This document shows, in pieces, positions 18,273-29,376 of a stretch of DNA of 64,000 nucleotides. Position 1 is the first letter of the stretch. Every line of letters begins with the position of its first letter. Below the pieces are notes generated by a model. That model did no database searches. It was not told the DNA's origin and saw nothing but the letters and a program-made list of their open reading frames with translations. The stretch is from Flavobacterium supellecticarium (GTDB taxonomy: Bacteria > Bacteroidota > Bacteroidia > Flavobacteriales > Flavobacteriaceae), in assembly GCF_004801375.1 (NCBI RefSeq), contig NZ_SSNZ01000001.1, positions 496,001 to 560,000 on the forward strand. Reading direction: 5' to 3'. Made by a program: the position numbers and the translations under genes.

Positions 18273-20027
18273 CTACTTCGCTTTATAATACAAAAAACCG
18301 TCTTTTCGGGCATAACAAAAGAACTTTCCGTCATTATCGATCAATCCGAAAAGAAGCAGTCCTTTTTCTTTTTGATAATTCCGGTCGTAAAAACCAATTT
18401 TATACGGAAAAACAGGCTGTACGATATTGGCCTCTTTAAAATCAGCACCTAAAACGAAACCGTATAATCCGCCTTTTTTAAGGCTTACAAAATCATCCTG
18501 ATGTCCCGGAAAATGAGCCGTATTCCACTCTATTTCATCGTATTCTGCGGGTAATACAATGCCGTCATAAGCCGTTATAATACCGTATTTACCATTCTGT
18601 TTAAAACGCCAGTTTTTATTATATACTCTAATGTCGGTTCTGGTCTTTGAAAACGATTTAACCAATCCAAAAGGATCCAACTCCTCATACATTAGTGGAA
18701 GGATCACTTTTTCATCCGAGTCGATAAGACCATATTGTATTGTTTGTGTCGTCACATCTTTTTGACCTACAACAAATAACAACTGGTCCTGTCCGGAATG
18801 TGTGAACTTTATCGGGCTAATACTATCATATTTACACGAAATCATACGCTCCTGAGAAAGTAGCATTCCATATAGATCACCACTTTTAAAACGGATAATA
18901 TTTTTCTGTGTGACTCTTTTTTCTTCAGTATCCTGCGTTGTACTCGTATAAGGAAAACTTTCAAAAGAATAGGTTTGTCCGGCTGGCACTGGAGGCATTG
19001 GAAATTCCGTTTCCGTTTTAGCTTCTTTCTGACCTGCGATTAGCTCCTTCAGAAAAAGTTTTTCGTCTTTTATTTCGAACGTATGGACAATATATTGTTT
19101 CACTACTTTCGGTCTCTTTTTTTCAATAGCATCATTAGGAACAGTTGCGTTTACTCCTGTTCCATAAGCCGGTGGTGGTGGCACTGCTTCGGTAGTATAA
19201 TTAGGTTTACCGGTACCGCTACCATACTCCGGATCGCCTGTAAGTTCTGTGGTTCCATATTCTTTTTCGAACCGTTCCTTAACTCCTGGTCGGTATTCTG
19301 TAGTTAACGGTTGTAATACAAATTTCCCATCGATATGGTTTACCTGCATCGACATTGGGCTATCCGATTTCGCTTTTGAAGCCGTTAAAGCAATAGATTT
19401 ACCAGGAACGGTTAATCCTCTGTCTAATTTGATTTTATCATAATCCTTTAAAAGCCATTCTGAAATTTTTTGCTTATCGCAATCATATACAAACAAGCTA
19501 AACTGATCGTCAAAATTAGTCGTGGCCATTAAGGCAAATCGGGCTCTTTTAGCACCGGTAGCACTAACACCAGTGGTATCAACAGGAATAATTTTCTTAA
19601 AATTATCCGGATAAATAGTCTCCCCTTTCAAGTTAAATAAAGCATAGCCTTCCCGGTTTCGTCTTTTAAAATCGTTGTATTCTTTTTCATTTTTAAAGGT
19701 ACTCGTTGAACGACTAACACGATTTCTTTTTAAAACAGCAATGATAAATTTATTGGGTTCTATCCCAAATTCATCGTATTCCGGTCCGGAAACCAGCGTT
19801 TTACCGTTATACGCCAGTCCGTTTTCTTCTTTATTTTTAAAGGAAAAATAGCCTTTGGGCATCTTGCGGTTGTAGCTTATCTGATCAAATTTATTTTTAT
19901 TGACCAGCTTACCATTATAATCTGATATTCCATAAACATTACCAACGCGAAAAGGAATAGTAACCTCCTGACTAAAAGCCTGAAACGAAAAAAGTAAGCC
20001 GAGCCCAACGTGTAAAAATAACCTCAT
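18273..20027 (-). CDS. Secreted WG-repeat-like protein
   Basis: 584 residues with a signal peptide (GLGLLFSFQAFSQ). Repeats of the WG type appear at both ends: RVGNVYGISDYNGKLV near residue 27, and GKYGIITAYDGIVLPAEYDE, GGLYGFVLG and KGLLLFGLIDNDGKFF near the C-terminus. The middle (about 250-340) is Pro/Gly-rich and probably disordered. WG-repeat proteins are thought to be surface or periplasmic binding proteins, but none of the partners is clear here. It is a single gene. Confidence 0.75.
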   Translation of the reverse strand: MRLFLHVGLGLLFSFQAFSQEVTIPFRVGNVYGISDYNGKLVNKNKFDQISYNRKMPKGYFSFKNKEENGLAYNGKTLVSGPEYDEFGIEPNKFIIAVLKRNRVSRSTSTFKNEKEYNDFKRRNREGYALFNLKGETIYPDNFKKIIPVDTTGVSATGAKRARFALMATTNFDDQFSLFVYDCDKQKISEWLLKDYDKIKLDRGLTVPGKSIALTASKAKSDSPMSMQVNHIDGKFVLQPLTTEYRPGVKERFEKEYGTTELTGDPEYGSGTGKPNYTTEAVPPPPAYGTGVNATVPNDAIEKKRPKVVKQYIVHTFEIKDEKLFLKELIAGQKEAKTETEFPMPPVPAGQTYSFESFPYTSTTQDTEEKRVTQKNIIRFKSGDLYGMLLSQERMISCKYDSISPIKFTHSGQDQLLFVVGQKDVTTQTIQYGLIDSDEKVILPLMYEELDPFGLVKSFSKTRTDIRVYNKNWRFKQNGKYGIITAYDGIVLPAEYDEIEWNTAHFPGHQDDFVSLKKGGLYGFVLGADFKEANIVQPVFPYKIGFYDRNYQKEKGLLLFGLIDNDGKFFCYARKDGFLYYKAK

Positions 20028-20130
20028 AGTAATTTTGATTGATGTTCAAATATAGTATTTATTGCCATTTTAAAAATCATGCCTTTCCGGTTAAACACAA
20101 ATTTTAAAAAAATGGTTACAAAAACGGTAT

Positions 20131-20156
20131 AAAAAAAGCTGCTCGAAAAAGCAGCC
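20131..20156 (-). terminator. Terminator of the ABC-F gene
   Basis: Stem GCTGCT / AGCAGC (20138-20155) around CGAAAA. On the minus strand it is followed by seven T, giving a classical Rho-independent terminator downstream of the ABC-F stop. Confidence 0.8.
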
Positions 20157-20177
20157 TGTATCTATTTTTTAAATTTT

Positions 20178-20210
20178 AAACCTGACAGGTTTTGGAAACC
20201 TGTCAGGTTT
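20178..20210. repeat. Self-nested palindrome with CCTGACAGG core
   Basis: Perfect 15-bp arms (AAACCTGACAGGTTT / AAACCTGTCAGGTTT) with a 3-base spacer; each arm is itself nearly palindromic. The same core recurs at 38612-38640 in another intergenic gap, so this is a dispersed element rather than a plain terminator, although it could fold as one. Confidence 0.8.
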
Positions 20211-20218
20211 GTCATCCG

Positions 20219-21895
<1,677 letters not shown>

Positions 21896-21993
21896 CTATC
21901 TAATTTAGAATCTGTAAAGCTTTATTTTAACTGTACCTTAACAGCCTGTTCTATAATATAGAAATACTTTTGTTTAGAGATAAAATTGTTTGA

Positions 21994-23406
21994 ATGTTTG
22001 CCCATATAAAAAACGTACTCCTCCCGCTATCTACAGTGCTGATTTGCTCCCTTACTTCTTGTAACAAGAAGTTTGAAAGCGATAATTATACAGCCTATTT
22101 TGGAGGGGAAATAATCAATCCTCTTAGTCGTTATGTCCTTTTGTGTAAAGATAATAAGGTACTTGACACGCTTATCTTAGACGAAAAAAACCGTTTTTTC
22201 AAGAAATTCGACTCTTTAACACCGGGTATGTATACGTTTCGTCACGACCCGGAATACCAATATATCTATTTTGACAAAAACGACAGTCTGATGGTTCGTA
22301 TTAATACGGGCGATTTTGACAATTCGATTGTTTTTTGCGGACGTGGCGATCAGAAAAACAACTTCCTGATGGAAATGTATCTGAAAAACGAATCGGATAA
22401 AAACAATATGTTCGATCTTTTTGACAGAAATTACGATCAATTCTCAAAAAGTATTGATTCCATTTATGCCCGTAAAAAAGCCTTTTACCTTCGCAAAAAA
22501 ACAGAAATCAACTGGGATGATAAATTCGATCTGTATGCCAAAGCGAGTTTAGACTTTAGCCATTTGGCCAAAAAAGAAATTTATCCGTTTGCACACGAAC
22601 GCCGTACCGGTGAAGCAATAAGCACCAAATTACCAAAGGATTATTACAACTTCCGTAAGGAAATTGACTTTAATAATGCCCAGCTCACCAATTATTCGCC
22701 TTTTGTACGCTATCTGACTGCCATGTTAAACAATGTAGCCTATTCGGAAGCCGATAACACCTTTAATCTGGAAGAAACGGCAATAGAAAACAACATCAAA
22801 AAACTGAATATTGCCGATACCTTGTTTAAAAACGAGAAGATTAAAAATAGCGTACTAAATAACATTGCTTTTATGTATCTGTTGGAAGATCAGAATATGC
22901 ACAACAAAAAGAAATTTTTTGACCGCTATTCACAATTATCGACCGACAACAGTGGCCATAATGAAATCAAGAAAATTGGTGATGCCATCCAAATGCTGAC
23001 GGAAGGAAAAAAATTGCCCGATGCGGATTTAATCAACGAAAAAGGTGAAAAAATCGACCTGAATTCGATAACCGATGGTAAACAGACGGTACTGTTTTTC
23101 TGGACATCCAATGCCAAAGCCCATATGGTAACCGTACACAAAAAGGTAAACGAATTAAAAAAGAAACATCCAAACCTGCATTTTGTTTCGATCAATGTGG
23201 ATGATTCCGAACAGGAATGGAAACAAATACTATCGCAATATGCCTTTGAAAACACTACGGAATTGCATTCGGCAAATTTCGAAGCTTTAAAAGACCATTG
23301 GGTGATTACGAAAATACAACGTACGATCCTACTCCAGCCAAATGGCATGATCAAAAATGCTTTTGTGAGTCTTTTTGATTCCGATTTTGAAAAGAACCTC
23401 AAATAA
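21994..23406 (+). CDS. Thioredoxin-fold lipoprotein lacking the CxxC motif
   Basis: 470 residues. The lipobox CSLTSC places the lipidated Cys at residue 23. A DUF4369-like N-terminal beta domain (YTAYFGGEIINPLSRYV) leads to a long helical middle and a C-terminal TlpA/thioredoxin-like fold (about 335-470; LPDADLINEKGEKIDLNSI, TVLFFWTSNAKAHM, LHFVSINVDDSEQEW). At the usual CxxC position it reads SNAK, so it should be redox-inactive and may be a binding or scaffold protein. A TACTTTTG box lies at 21965-21972. Confidence 0.8.
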   Translation: MFAHIKNVLLPLSTVLICSLTSCNKKFESDNYTAYFGGEIINPLSRYVLLCKDNKVLDTLILDEKNRFFKKFDSLTPGMYTFRHDPEYQYIYFDKNDSLMVRINTGDFDNSIVFCGRGDQKNNFLMEMYLKNESDKNNMFDLFDRNYDQFSKSIDSIYARKKAFYLRKKTEINWDDKFDLYAKASLDFSHLAKKEIYPFAHERRTGEAISTKLPKDYYNFRKEIDFNNAQLTNYSPFVRYLTAMLNNVAYSEADNTFNLEETAIENNIKKLNIADTLFKNEKIKNSVLNNIAFMYLLEDQNMHNKKKFFDRYSQLSTDNSGHNEIKKIGDAIQMLTEGKKLPDADLINEKGEKIDLNSITDGKQTVLFFWTSNAKAHMVTVHKKVNELKKKHPNLHFVSINVDDSEQEWKQILSQYAFENTTELHSANFEALKDHWVITKIQRTILLQPNGMIKNAFVSLFDSDFEKNLK

Positions 23407-23420
23407 ACAAACTAAACATA

Positions 23421-23456
23421 AAAAAGGCGGTTTCAAATTATTGAAACCGCCTTTTT
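23421..23456. terminator. Bidirectional terminator
   Basis: Perfect 16-bp arms (AAAAAGGCGGTTTCAA / TTGAAACCGCCTTTTT) with a short loop, between the convergent thioredoxin-like and transaldolase genes. Confidence 0.9.
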
Positions 23457-23480
23457 GCTTGTATACTATAAGGAGTATTA

Positions 23481-24137
23481 TTATTTGTTTCCTTTTTCGT
23501 AGTCGGCTAAAAACTGCGCCAAACCGATATCAGTAAGCGGGTGCTTTAAAAGTCCTAAAATTGACGACAATGGTCCTGTCATAACATCAGCTCCGATCTT
23601 CGCACAATTTACAACGTGCATCGTATGACGAACTGAAGCAGCCAGAATTTGTGTTTCATACGCATAGTTATCATAGATCAAACGGATTTCATCAATCAGG
23701 TTTAAACCATCTGTCGAAACATCGTCCAAACGACCTAAGAAAGGCGACACATATGTTGCCCCTGCTTTGGCCGCCAATAAAGCCTGACCAGCAGAGAATA
23801 CTAAGGTTACGTTTGTTTTAATACCGCGATCTGAAAAATATTTACACGCTTTGATTCCTTCTTTGGTCATTGGGATTTTCACCACAATCTGTTCGTGTAG
23901 TTCCGCCAATTCTTCGCCTTCCCGAACCATTCCTTCGTAATCGGTAGCAATTACTTCAGCACTTACGTCACCGTCTACAATGTTACAAATGTCTACATAG
24001 TGTTTTAAAATATTGTCTTTTCCGGTGATTCCCTCTTTGGCCATTAGCGACGGATTAGTTGTTACACCATCCAATACTCCCAAAGCTTGCGCTTCTTTAA
24101 TTTGCTCTAAATTAGCCGTGTCAATAAAAAATTTCAT
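23481..24137 (-). CDS. Short transaldolase / fructose-6-phosphate aldolase family protein
   Basis: 218 residues, the short TalC/FSA type. The N-terminus is [13 protein letters not shown], with [13 protein letters not shown], the Schiff-base Lys in VVKIPMT (residue 87), the [22 protein letters not shown] block and [11 protein letters not shown]. In the pentose phosphate route it transfers dihydroxyacetone units or cleaves fructose 6-phosphate; sequence alone does not fully separate transaldolase from aldolase. A TAATTTTG box (minus strand, 24179-24186) lies in the end of the upstream SDR gene. Confidence 0.93.
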   Translation of the reverse strand: MKFFIDTANLEQIKEAQALGVLDGVTTNPSLMAKEGITGKDNILKHYVDICNIVDGDVSAEVIATDYEGMVREGEELAELHEQIVVKIPMTKEGIKACKYFSDRGIKTNVTLVFSAGQALLAAKAGATYVSPFLGRLDDVSTDGLNLIDEIRLIYDNYAYETQILAASVRHTMHVVNCAKIGADVMTGPLSSILGLLKHPLTDIGLAQFLADYEKGNK

Positions 24138-24183
24138 CTTAAATATATTTAATGATAGTTGTGTTAAAATTCGGATTACAAAA

Positions 24184-24987
24184 TTACAACTTATAATGGT
24201 TCATTAATAACTTTTCGTATACTTTATCCGGAAGTATCCGTTTTAAAACAATCGAAAACTTTTGCATAAAAGCACCCACCTTATAATGGATCTTCGGATT
24301 TGGATTTTGAAGAATCGCATATACTGCTGCAGCCATTTGTCCGGGATCACTACCGCTATCGACATGATCATTCATCATACTTAACGTATTCCCATACGGA
24401 ACTTCATAGGCCGATCCTTTAACCAACGGTGCATGATAACGTCCTGAAGCGATATTGGTGGCAAAATCGCCTGGCGCTACATTGGTGATCTGAACCCCAA
24501 AAGCTTTTACTTCCATACGAAGCGCTTCTGTGATCAATTCCAATGCACCTTTTGAGGCCGAATACACACTTCTGTACGGCAATCCCATATAACCGGCAAT
24601 GGAGGTTACATTAATGATCAATCCAGATTGCTGCTTGCGCATCGAGGGCAAAACAGCCTTCATCACTTCGATCGGACCAAAAAGATTGGTTTCAAAATTA
24701 TTGCGGATTTCATCGCCAGGAATTTCCTCCAGCGGACCGGTAATTCCCACTCCCGCATTGTTGATCAACACATCTAATCGCCCTTCTTTGGCTACGATGG
24801 TGTCGACAGCCATACGAATGGTATCCGCCTGACGCACATCCATTGCTAGTAACGGAAAAAGCGTTTGCTGTATCTTTTCGGGGTTTCTGCTGGTTCCGTA
24901 AACGGTATATCCTTTTTGAAATAATAATTCGCCTATGGCTTTTCCGATGCCTGACGAGCCTCCGGTAATTAAAACCACTTTTCCCAT
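24184..24987 (-). CDS. Short-chain dehydrogenase/reductase
   Basis: 267 residues, a classical SDR. The NAD(P)-binding motif [10 protein letters not shown] is at residues 8-17, NNAG is present near residue 85, and the catalytic YSASKG follows an upstream Ser. The C-terminal region has a basic tail ([13 protein letters not shown]). The substrate is unknown; such enzymes often act on lipid or sterol-like ketones. It precedes the transaldolase gene by 46 bases on the same strand. Confidence 0.92.
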   Translation of the reverse strand: MGKVVLITGGSSGIGKAIGELLFQKGYTVYGTSRNPEKIQQTLFPLLAMDVRQADTIRMAVDTIVAKEGRLDVLINNAGVGITGPLEEIPGDEIRNNFETNLFGPIEVMKAVLPSMRKQQSGLIINVTSIAGYMGLPYRSVYSASKGALELITEALRMEVKAFGVQITNVAPGDFATNIASGRYHAPLVKGSAYEVPYGNTLSMMNDHVDSGSDPGQMAAAVYAILQNPNPKIHYKVGAFMQKFSIVLKRILPDKVYEKLLMNHYKL

Positions 24988-25080
24988 AGTATCCGGTTCA
25001 AAATTTGAGTTGCTAAAATAAGGAAGAAAAACGTTACAAAAGTTCTAAAACAAAAAAATCTCCCAAAAGGAGATCAAAGA

Positions 25081-25180
25081 AAAAATGGCAAGCGACCTAC
25101 ATCGCACCGCTACAACCACATACCTTTGCTGTGTTCCCACCCTGGAGGAGTCTGCAGGAGCTGGTCGTGTAGGACTTGCC
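25081..25180 (-). ncRNA. ffs: Signal recognition particle RNA (small bacterial type)
   Basis: On the minus strand a 100-nt RNA begins GGCAAGUCC and ends GGUCGCUUGCC, so its ends pair, followed by six U. It holds the SRP domain IV region: CCUCCAGGGUGGGAAC on one side and ACAGCAAAGGUA on the other, the Bacteroidetes-style binding loop for Ffh. The 5' end agrees with the TATATTTG box at 25185-25192. No protein should be called across it, although an open frame runs through on the plus strand. Confidence 0.9.
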
Positions 25181-25184
25181 GGTG

Positions 25185-25214
25185 CAAATATACAATCTTT
25201 TTATATTTTTGCAA
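25185..25214 (-). promoter_or_regulatory. ffs: ffs promoter
   Basis: On the minus strand a TTGC (-33, complement of 25211-25214) is 19 bases from TATATTTG (-7, 25185-25192). This is a full Bacteroidetes sigma-A promoter placing the start at about 25180, exactly at the paired 5' end of the SRP RNA. Confidence 0.75.
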
Positions 25215-25270
25215 GGCAATTGCGAGATATAAAATACAATTGTATATTGTGGTATCCAATTTTAATAACC

Positions 25271-26347
25271 ATGAAAAAGTATAATGCATTCGCATTCATT
25301 TTATTAAGCTCTTTTTTCTTTTCGTGTGACAACGGAAAAAAAAATGAAGAAAATTTATTTAGCCTCGATACAACCGACTTAAAAGAGGTATACCAACCCA
25401 ATGAAAGCCTGGGATTGGGTATAAAAAATGCCGAAAACAAGCCTGTCGACTCTATTGTTTTTTATATCAACAACAAAATTGTAGGCCGTGTTAAAGGAAG
25501 TGAAAAATTCGCTTTTGCTCTAAAAGAACAAAAACTGGGGTATCAGAATATTAAAGCCTTGGTTTATTCGGAAGGAAATACCAATGAAGTAACCGGCCGT
25601 ATTGAAGTGGTATCGGATGTACAACCCAAACTTTTAAACTATAAAATCCTAAACACCTACCCGCACGATAGCAAAGCCTATACACAGGGATTGGAATTTT
25701 ACCGTGACACTTTAATTGAAAGTACTGGAAACGGTGCCGGAAACGGAACCGGATTGCGCGGGATTTCCAGTTTGCGCAAAACCGATTATAAAACCGGAAA
25801 AGTATATAAGATTGTCGAATTACCTCAAAATGTATTCGCAGAAGGTACAACCGTATTAAACAATAAGGTATATCAACTTACGTATCAGAATAATGAAGCC
25901 TACGTGTATAATGCCGACACCTTTAAAAAAGAAAAAACCTTCCCTTATTTTAAACAAATGGAAGGATGGGGATTATCGAACGACGGTAAAAACCTGCTAA
26001 TGTCAGACGGAACCGAAAAAATCTGGTTTGTAAATCCGGCCGACTTTAAGGAAGTGGACTATATTAATGTGTATACGGCCGGTTCTAAAATTAAAGCGGT
26101 AAATGAAATGGAATGGATCGACGGTAAAATTTATGCTAACATTTATACCAAAGATGCGATTGCGATTATCGATCCGAAAAATGGTGCGGTAGAAGCGATT
26201 GTAAACCTAAGCGATCTAAAATCGAAAGTAACGGCACATCCGGATCTGGACGTTTTAAACGGAATTGCCTACAATCCTAAAACCAAAACCATTTTTGTAA
26301 CCGGTAAGAACTGGGATAAAATGTTCGAAATTAAAATCGAAAACTAA
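25271..26347 (+). CDS. Glutaminyl-peptide cyclotransferase (glutamine cyclotransferase family) lipoprotein
   Basis: 358 residues from the ATG at 25271; a longer frame to 25085 crosses the SRP RNA and is not real. The lipobox FFFSC places Cys at residue 19. A small Ig-like N-terminal domain is followed by a five-bladed beta propeller of the plant/bacterial Gln-cyclase type (HDSKAYTQGLEFYRD, LTYQNNEAYVYN, GWGLSNDGKNLLMSDG, NEMEWIDGKIYANIY, VLNGIAYNPKTKTIFVTGK). It would convert N-terminal Gln to pyroglutamate on exported proteins. Relevant context: many T9SS substrates have N-terminal Gln after signal cleavage. Confidence 0.93.
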   Translation: MKKYNAFAFILLSSFFFSCDNGKKNEENLFSLDTTDLKEVYQPNESLGLGIKNAENKPVDSIVFYINNKIVGRVKGSEKFAFALKEQKLGYQNIKALVYSEGNTNEVTGRIEVVSDVQPKLLNYKILNTYPHDSKAYTQGLEFYRDTLIESTGNGAGNGTGLRGISSLRKTDYKTGKVYKIVELPQNVFAEGTTVLNNKVYQLTYQNNEAYVYNADTFKKEKTFPYFKQMEGWGLSNDGKNLLMSDGTEKIWFVNPADFKEVDYINVYTAGSKIKAVNEMEWIDGKIYANIYTKDAIAIIDPKNGAVEAIVNLSDLKSKVTAHPDLDVLNGIAYNPKTKTIFVTGKNWDKMFEIKIEN

Positions 26348-26377
26348 TTTCCTGTAAATGAAACAAACCGAGGATTT

Positions 26378-26818
26378 ATGAACCACGGAGAAATCAACAA
26401 GGAAGTAACGGAACGATTAAAGCAAATTTACGCTCCTTATTTCGATTCGGAATACCTTGATCAAAACCTTGAAGTGCCACGAATCTATACCGACAATGTT
26501 CAAAAATTAGACGTTGGCGATTTATATAGTCTTTCAAGAGCATTATCCAACACCGAATCATGGACAAAAATGTTTGACGATGAATTTTTGGAACGACGGG
26601 ATGCCAACCAACTTACCAAAAATGATAAACTATTTCTGGTCATTGGTGAATGGGGATCGCATCATGAGTTCCTACTATGTTGTGATAAGTCGTCAGAAGA
26701 TTTTGCTAAAATATTCGACTTCAATGATGCTCACCCATGGTGTGGGCATCATAATGAAGTGGAATGGGCTGACTTTAGAGAATTTCTCAAAGAAGATTTT
26801 AAAATTGACTTAGAATAA
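26378..26818 (+). CDS. Immunity-like acidic protein
   Basis: 146 residues, acidic (C-terminal EDFKIDLE). Central motif GEWGSHHEFLLCCDKSSEDF and then HPWCGHHNEVEWADFREFLK. The pattern of hydrophobic strands ending in a D/E-rich helix is reminiscent of SMI1/KNR4 (SUKH) immunity domains, but the match is weak. It heads a series of small plus-strand genes lacking recognisable partners. No toxin gene is seen in the window. Confidence 0.6.
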   Translation: MNHGEINKEVTERLKQIYAPYFDSEYLDQNLEVPRIYTDNVQKLDVGDLYSLSRALSNTESWTKMFDDEFLERRDANQLTKNDKLFLVIGEWGSHHEFLLCCDKSSEDFAKIFDFNDAHPWCGHHNEVEWADFREFLKEDFKIDLE

Positions 26819-26906
26819 CCGGAAAGGCTTACTCCTATCTAATGATCAACTGAAATTTTTTACCTTAAAATCCGTCCGGATAAAGGACAAAAAAGAACAT
26901 AACAAA

Positions 26907-27413
26907 ATGGAACGACTCACAAATGATGACCAAGCCGTATATCAGGCGGCCCAAATTGAGATTGACCAATTTGATTTGAAGGAAGGAGAAAAAATTATCG
27001 CTTATTTTTCAGAAGTACCGCCAATTCGTGGTTTTCCATATAAAATAATTATAATTGAAACCCCAGACGGCACGATCCTTTCAAGATTCAGACAATGGGA
27101 CACCGAATACAACTTTTCACAATGGATCAACGGGATTTACAATCTGGACCGACTTCGAATCATAACGGATGAAAAAAAGCTTTCCGAAAGCGACATTGCA
27201 CTATTAAAAGAGCAATTGTTAAAACTGAAACAAATACAATTACCCGAAAGCATACGGAATGAAAAAGCAATCATTCTGGATTGTTCCGAATGGAAATTTG
27301 GCTTCCTTTTGGCCGATAAAAACATCGATTATACCTGGAGAGCGGCAACGGAAGCAATAGAACTGTTTGTCCCGATAATTGAATTGATCCGAAAACAGCA
27401 CCAATTCAGATAA
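26907..27413 (+). CDS. Hypothetical protein of the small-gene array
   Basis: 168 residues. A helix-rich N-terminus is followed by a beta hairpin region (GFPYKIIIIETPDGTILSRF) and a C-terminal helix (AIELFVPIIELIRKQHQF). No signal peptide and no recognised domain. Its position in the accessory array and its acidic first half suggest an immunity-type protein (inference). Confidence 0.6.
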   Translation: MERLTNDDQAVYQAAQIEIDQFDLKEGEKIIAYFSEVPPIRGFPYKIIIIETPDGTILSRFRQWDTEYNFSQWINGIYNLDRLRIITDEKKLSESDIALLKEQLLKLKQIQLPESIRNEKAIILDCSEWKFGFLLADKNIDYTWRAATEAIELFVPIIELIRKQHQFR

Positions 27414-27505
27414 TAAAGACGGTTGCTTTTGGTGCCTGCCTCTCAAATTTCAAAATCATTACAATCATTTACTATTTAAATCCGGAGAATTTGAGTTGTT
27501 CCAAT

Positions 27506-27786
27506 ATGATCAAAAATGAAGAATACGAAGTTAAGTTTGCCGATTCGGGAATACGAATACTTATTCCGCCGGCAGCTCATTTATTCGCAGAAGGCAATAA
27601 AGTAAAGCATCAACCGGATCGTATTAATGTCTTTTATTTGAACTATTTTGATTTTTGGAGTCAAACGGTTATTGATAAAATGAGAATACGATTGCTGTTT
27701 ATGCCGGAACCGATTATTCTGCTTCTATTGATAACCGGGAATTTAATGATGTCGCATCCTTTCTTCAGAAAAGATTGATCAAATAA
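27506..27786 (+). pseudogene. Small array gene with a one-base frameshift
   Basis: The frame from ATG 27506 reads MIKNEEYEVKFADSGIRILI through QTVIDK, then turns hydrophobic and stops at 27778. In the next frame a plausible protein continues AVYAGTDYSASIDNREFNDV, then ASFLQKRLIK with its stop at 27784-27786. Adding one A to the AAAA at 27677-27680 joins them as IDKNENTIAVYAGTDY. The product would be about 93 residues. Cause: assembly error or real decay. No family is recognised. Confidence 0.65.
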
Positions 27787-27895
27787 AAGAACAATTGATC
27801 ACAGTGTATACCTTGATATCACGGATTACAAATCCGCGAGATCAGATTAAATACGAATATTTTAAAAAATTTCACAAAAAAATGAAATAAAACGA

Positions 27896-27903
27896 TATGT
27901 TTG
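27896..27903 (+). promoter_or_regulatory. -7 box before paralogue A
   Basis: TATGTTTG matches TAnnTTTG and lies 21 bases before ATG 27925. The alternative TTG start at 27901 falls inside this box, which favours the ATG. Confidence 0.45.
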
Positions 27904-27924
27904 TACTTCCAATTACAAACAGAA

Positions 27925-28617
27925 ATGGGAACACTACATGAAGTCTATCAGTTGAAACCCAAAGTCATAAATTGTGGTGCCATCCTACGGGTTCGAAGAG
28001 AAAAAGAGACTGCTTTTTTAGAAAAATACACCGATCCTCAAATCGATTATACCAATGACGGGCACGGTATTTTTTCCAATACATTCGTCATAAACGCTCC
28101 GGATGGAAAAGTGAGAAGATATGCCCTTTATGCCACAGAAAGAATCATCGATTTTAAAGAACCTGGTATTTATATATCCATACAGGATAGCAGTAAAAAT
28201 GGTTTCGGAAGCGATTTTGATGTGCTTATAAATGAGATGGCTGCCTATTTGGAAGATTCCCTATTCTACGTGATCTGGGATTTTATAATCGATCGGTATG
28301 AAATCACAAATGGAACATTGTATCATAAAAATACTCGTGATTTTAGTGTTTGGAATTATAATTTTGGAAAATACTTAAAAGCAAATTATACCGATGCCGA
28401 GCCAATTATTGGCGATTATTATGCTGATCAAACATACGAAATGCTAGTACGGCATAATGAAATGATTGAAGATGGCGAAAATCCAAAAGATTTGTATGAT
28501 GTAGACGAGTATGAAGAATTACTCGATAGCCTTTCAAATTACAAAAATACGATTACGATAGAAGAATTTAATGTCTTAAAAGATTGGCTAAAAGTTCAAA
28601 TAGCGGATTACGATTAA
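27925..28617 (+). CDS. Array protein, paralogue A (single-domain)
   Basis: 230 residues from ATG 27925, preceded at 27896-27903 by a TATGTTTG box, which makes the upstream TTG unlikely. It is closely related to the first 230 residues of the gene at 29737. Shared blocks are YQLKP-xx-IN, ILRVR, AFL-x-KYT, GIFSNTF-x-IN, RIIDF-x-EPGIYIS, GFGSDF and YEI-x-NGTL. The architecture and function are unrecognised; acidic C-terminal helices resemble immunity proteins. Confidence 0.7.
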   Translation: MGTLHEVYQLKPKVINCGAILRVRREKETAFLEKYTDPQIDYTNDGHGIFSNTFVINAPDGKVRRYALYATERIIDFKEPGIYISIQDSSKNGFGSDFDVLINEMAAYLEDSLFYVIWDFIIDRYEITNGTLYHKNTRDFSVWNYNFGKYLKANYTDAEPIIGDYYADQTYEMLVRHNEMIEDGENPKDLYDVDEYEELLDSLSNYKNTITIEEFNVLKDWLKVQIADYD

Positions 28618-28627
28618 ATAATTAAGT

Positions 28628-29335
28628 ATGAAACACTTTGAAATAAGACAAGAAACCGATTCGAAGATAATAGGTAAATATCCTCAGGTAAAAGAATTAA
28701 AAATCGGTTTTCATGAAGCAAGAGCTTCGCAATGGGGTATCATAAGCAAATGGAAATCAGAAGATGATATTCCCGACCTTAATAATTTTGTTTTGCATAA
28801 TAATTCGAGGCTTTCAGACTGTGTTTCTAATAATTTTGTCATCACATCCAGTGGTTTATTTCTCAGTGAAAAATGTTCTCAGATTTTAGAAGCCTTTACA
28901 ATAAACGGTAGTTTTCATCCCATGACTATTTTCCGACGCGGAACGCCTCATCCCTACCGTTTTCTTTGGTACGAATATGGCGCTATAAGCAAAATAGATT
29001 TTAAAAAATCAGAATTTATTGAATACAACGATATTTATGAAAAATCGGGAGCGATAATAGCTGTAAACGACTTTGAAGATTATAAAGCTAAATATAGAAC
29101 ATTATTTGATGACAATGCGGATGAAGTCGGTTGGGATTTAACGTCGAAATCTTTAAAAATCGCCGGGTGTTTTGATATCACTCCCGCTTTTGGAATAGGC
29201 TTAATCTGTAACGAAAAAGTAAAAAATGCCATTGAGGAAAATAAACTGACCGGATTTGATTTCCGCCCTATTGATACCGAAATTTTATTTGACCAAAGCG
29301 TCTACTCCGGATGGGTAAGTCCGAAAGTAAATTAA
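28628..29335 (+). CDS. Imm11/DUF1629-like putative immunity protein
   Basis: 235 residues. An N-terminal short strand region is followed by a central beta-rich part (FVITSSGLFLSEKCSQILE, PYRFLWYEY) and a C-terminal segment ending GFDFRPIDTEILFDQ. This order (a FVITSSGLF-type helix region, then a final GF-x-F-x-xxD strand) resembles Imm11/DUF1629 proteins in polymorphic toxin loci. The assignment is from memory of the family and is only moderately secure. It is 10 bases after paralogue A. Confidence 0.55.
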   Translation: MKHFEIRQETDSKIIGKYPQVKELKIGFHEARASQWGIISKWKSEDDIPDLNNFVLHNNSRLSDCVSNNFVITSSGLFLSEKCSQILEAFTINGSFHPMTIFRRGTPHPYRFLWYEYGAISKIDFKKSEFIEYNDIYEKSGAIIAVNDFEDYKAKYRTLFDDNADEVGWDLTSKSLKIAGCFDITPAFGIGLICNEKVKNAIEENKLTGFDFRPIDTEILFDQSVYSGWVSPKVN

Positions 29336-29376
29336 ACCTAAAAACGCCCCCTAATATCCTAATAATACAAAATAAA

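Noticed and set aside
25085..25270. N-terminal extension of the glutaminyl-peptide cyclotransferase
   Set aside because: The region encodes the SRP RNA on the other strand, and the lipoprotein signal starts at 25271.
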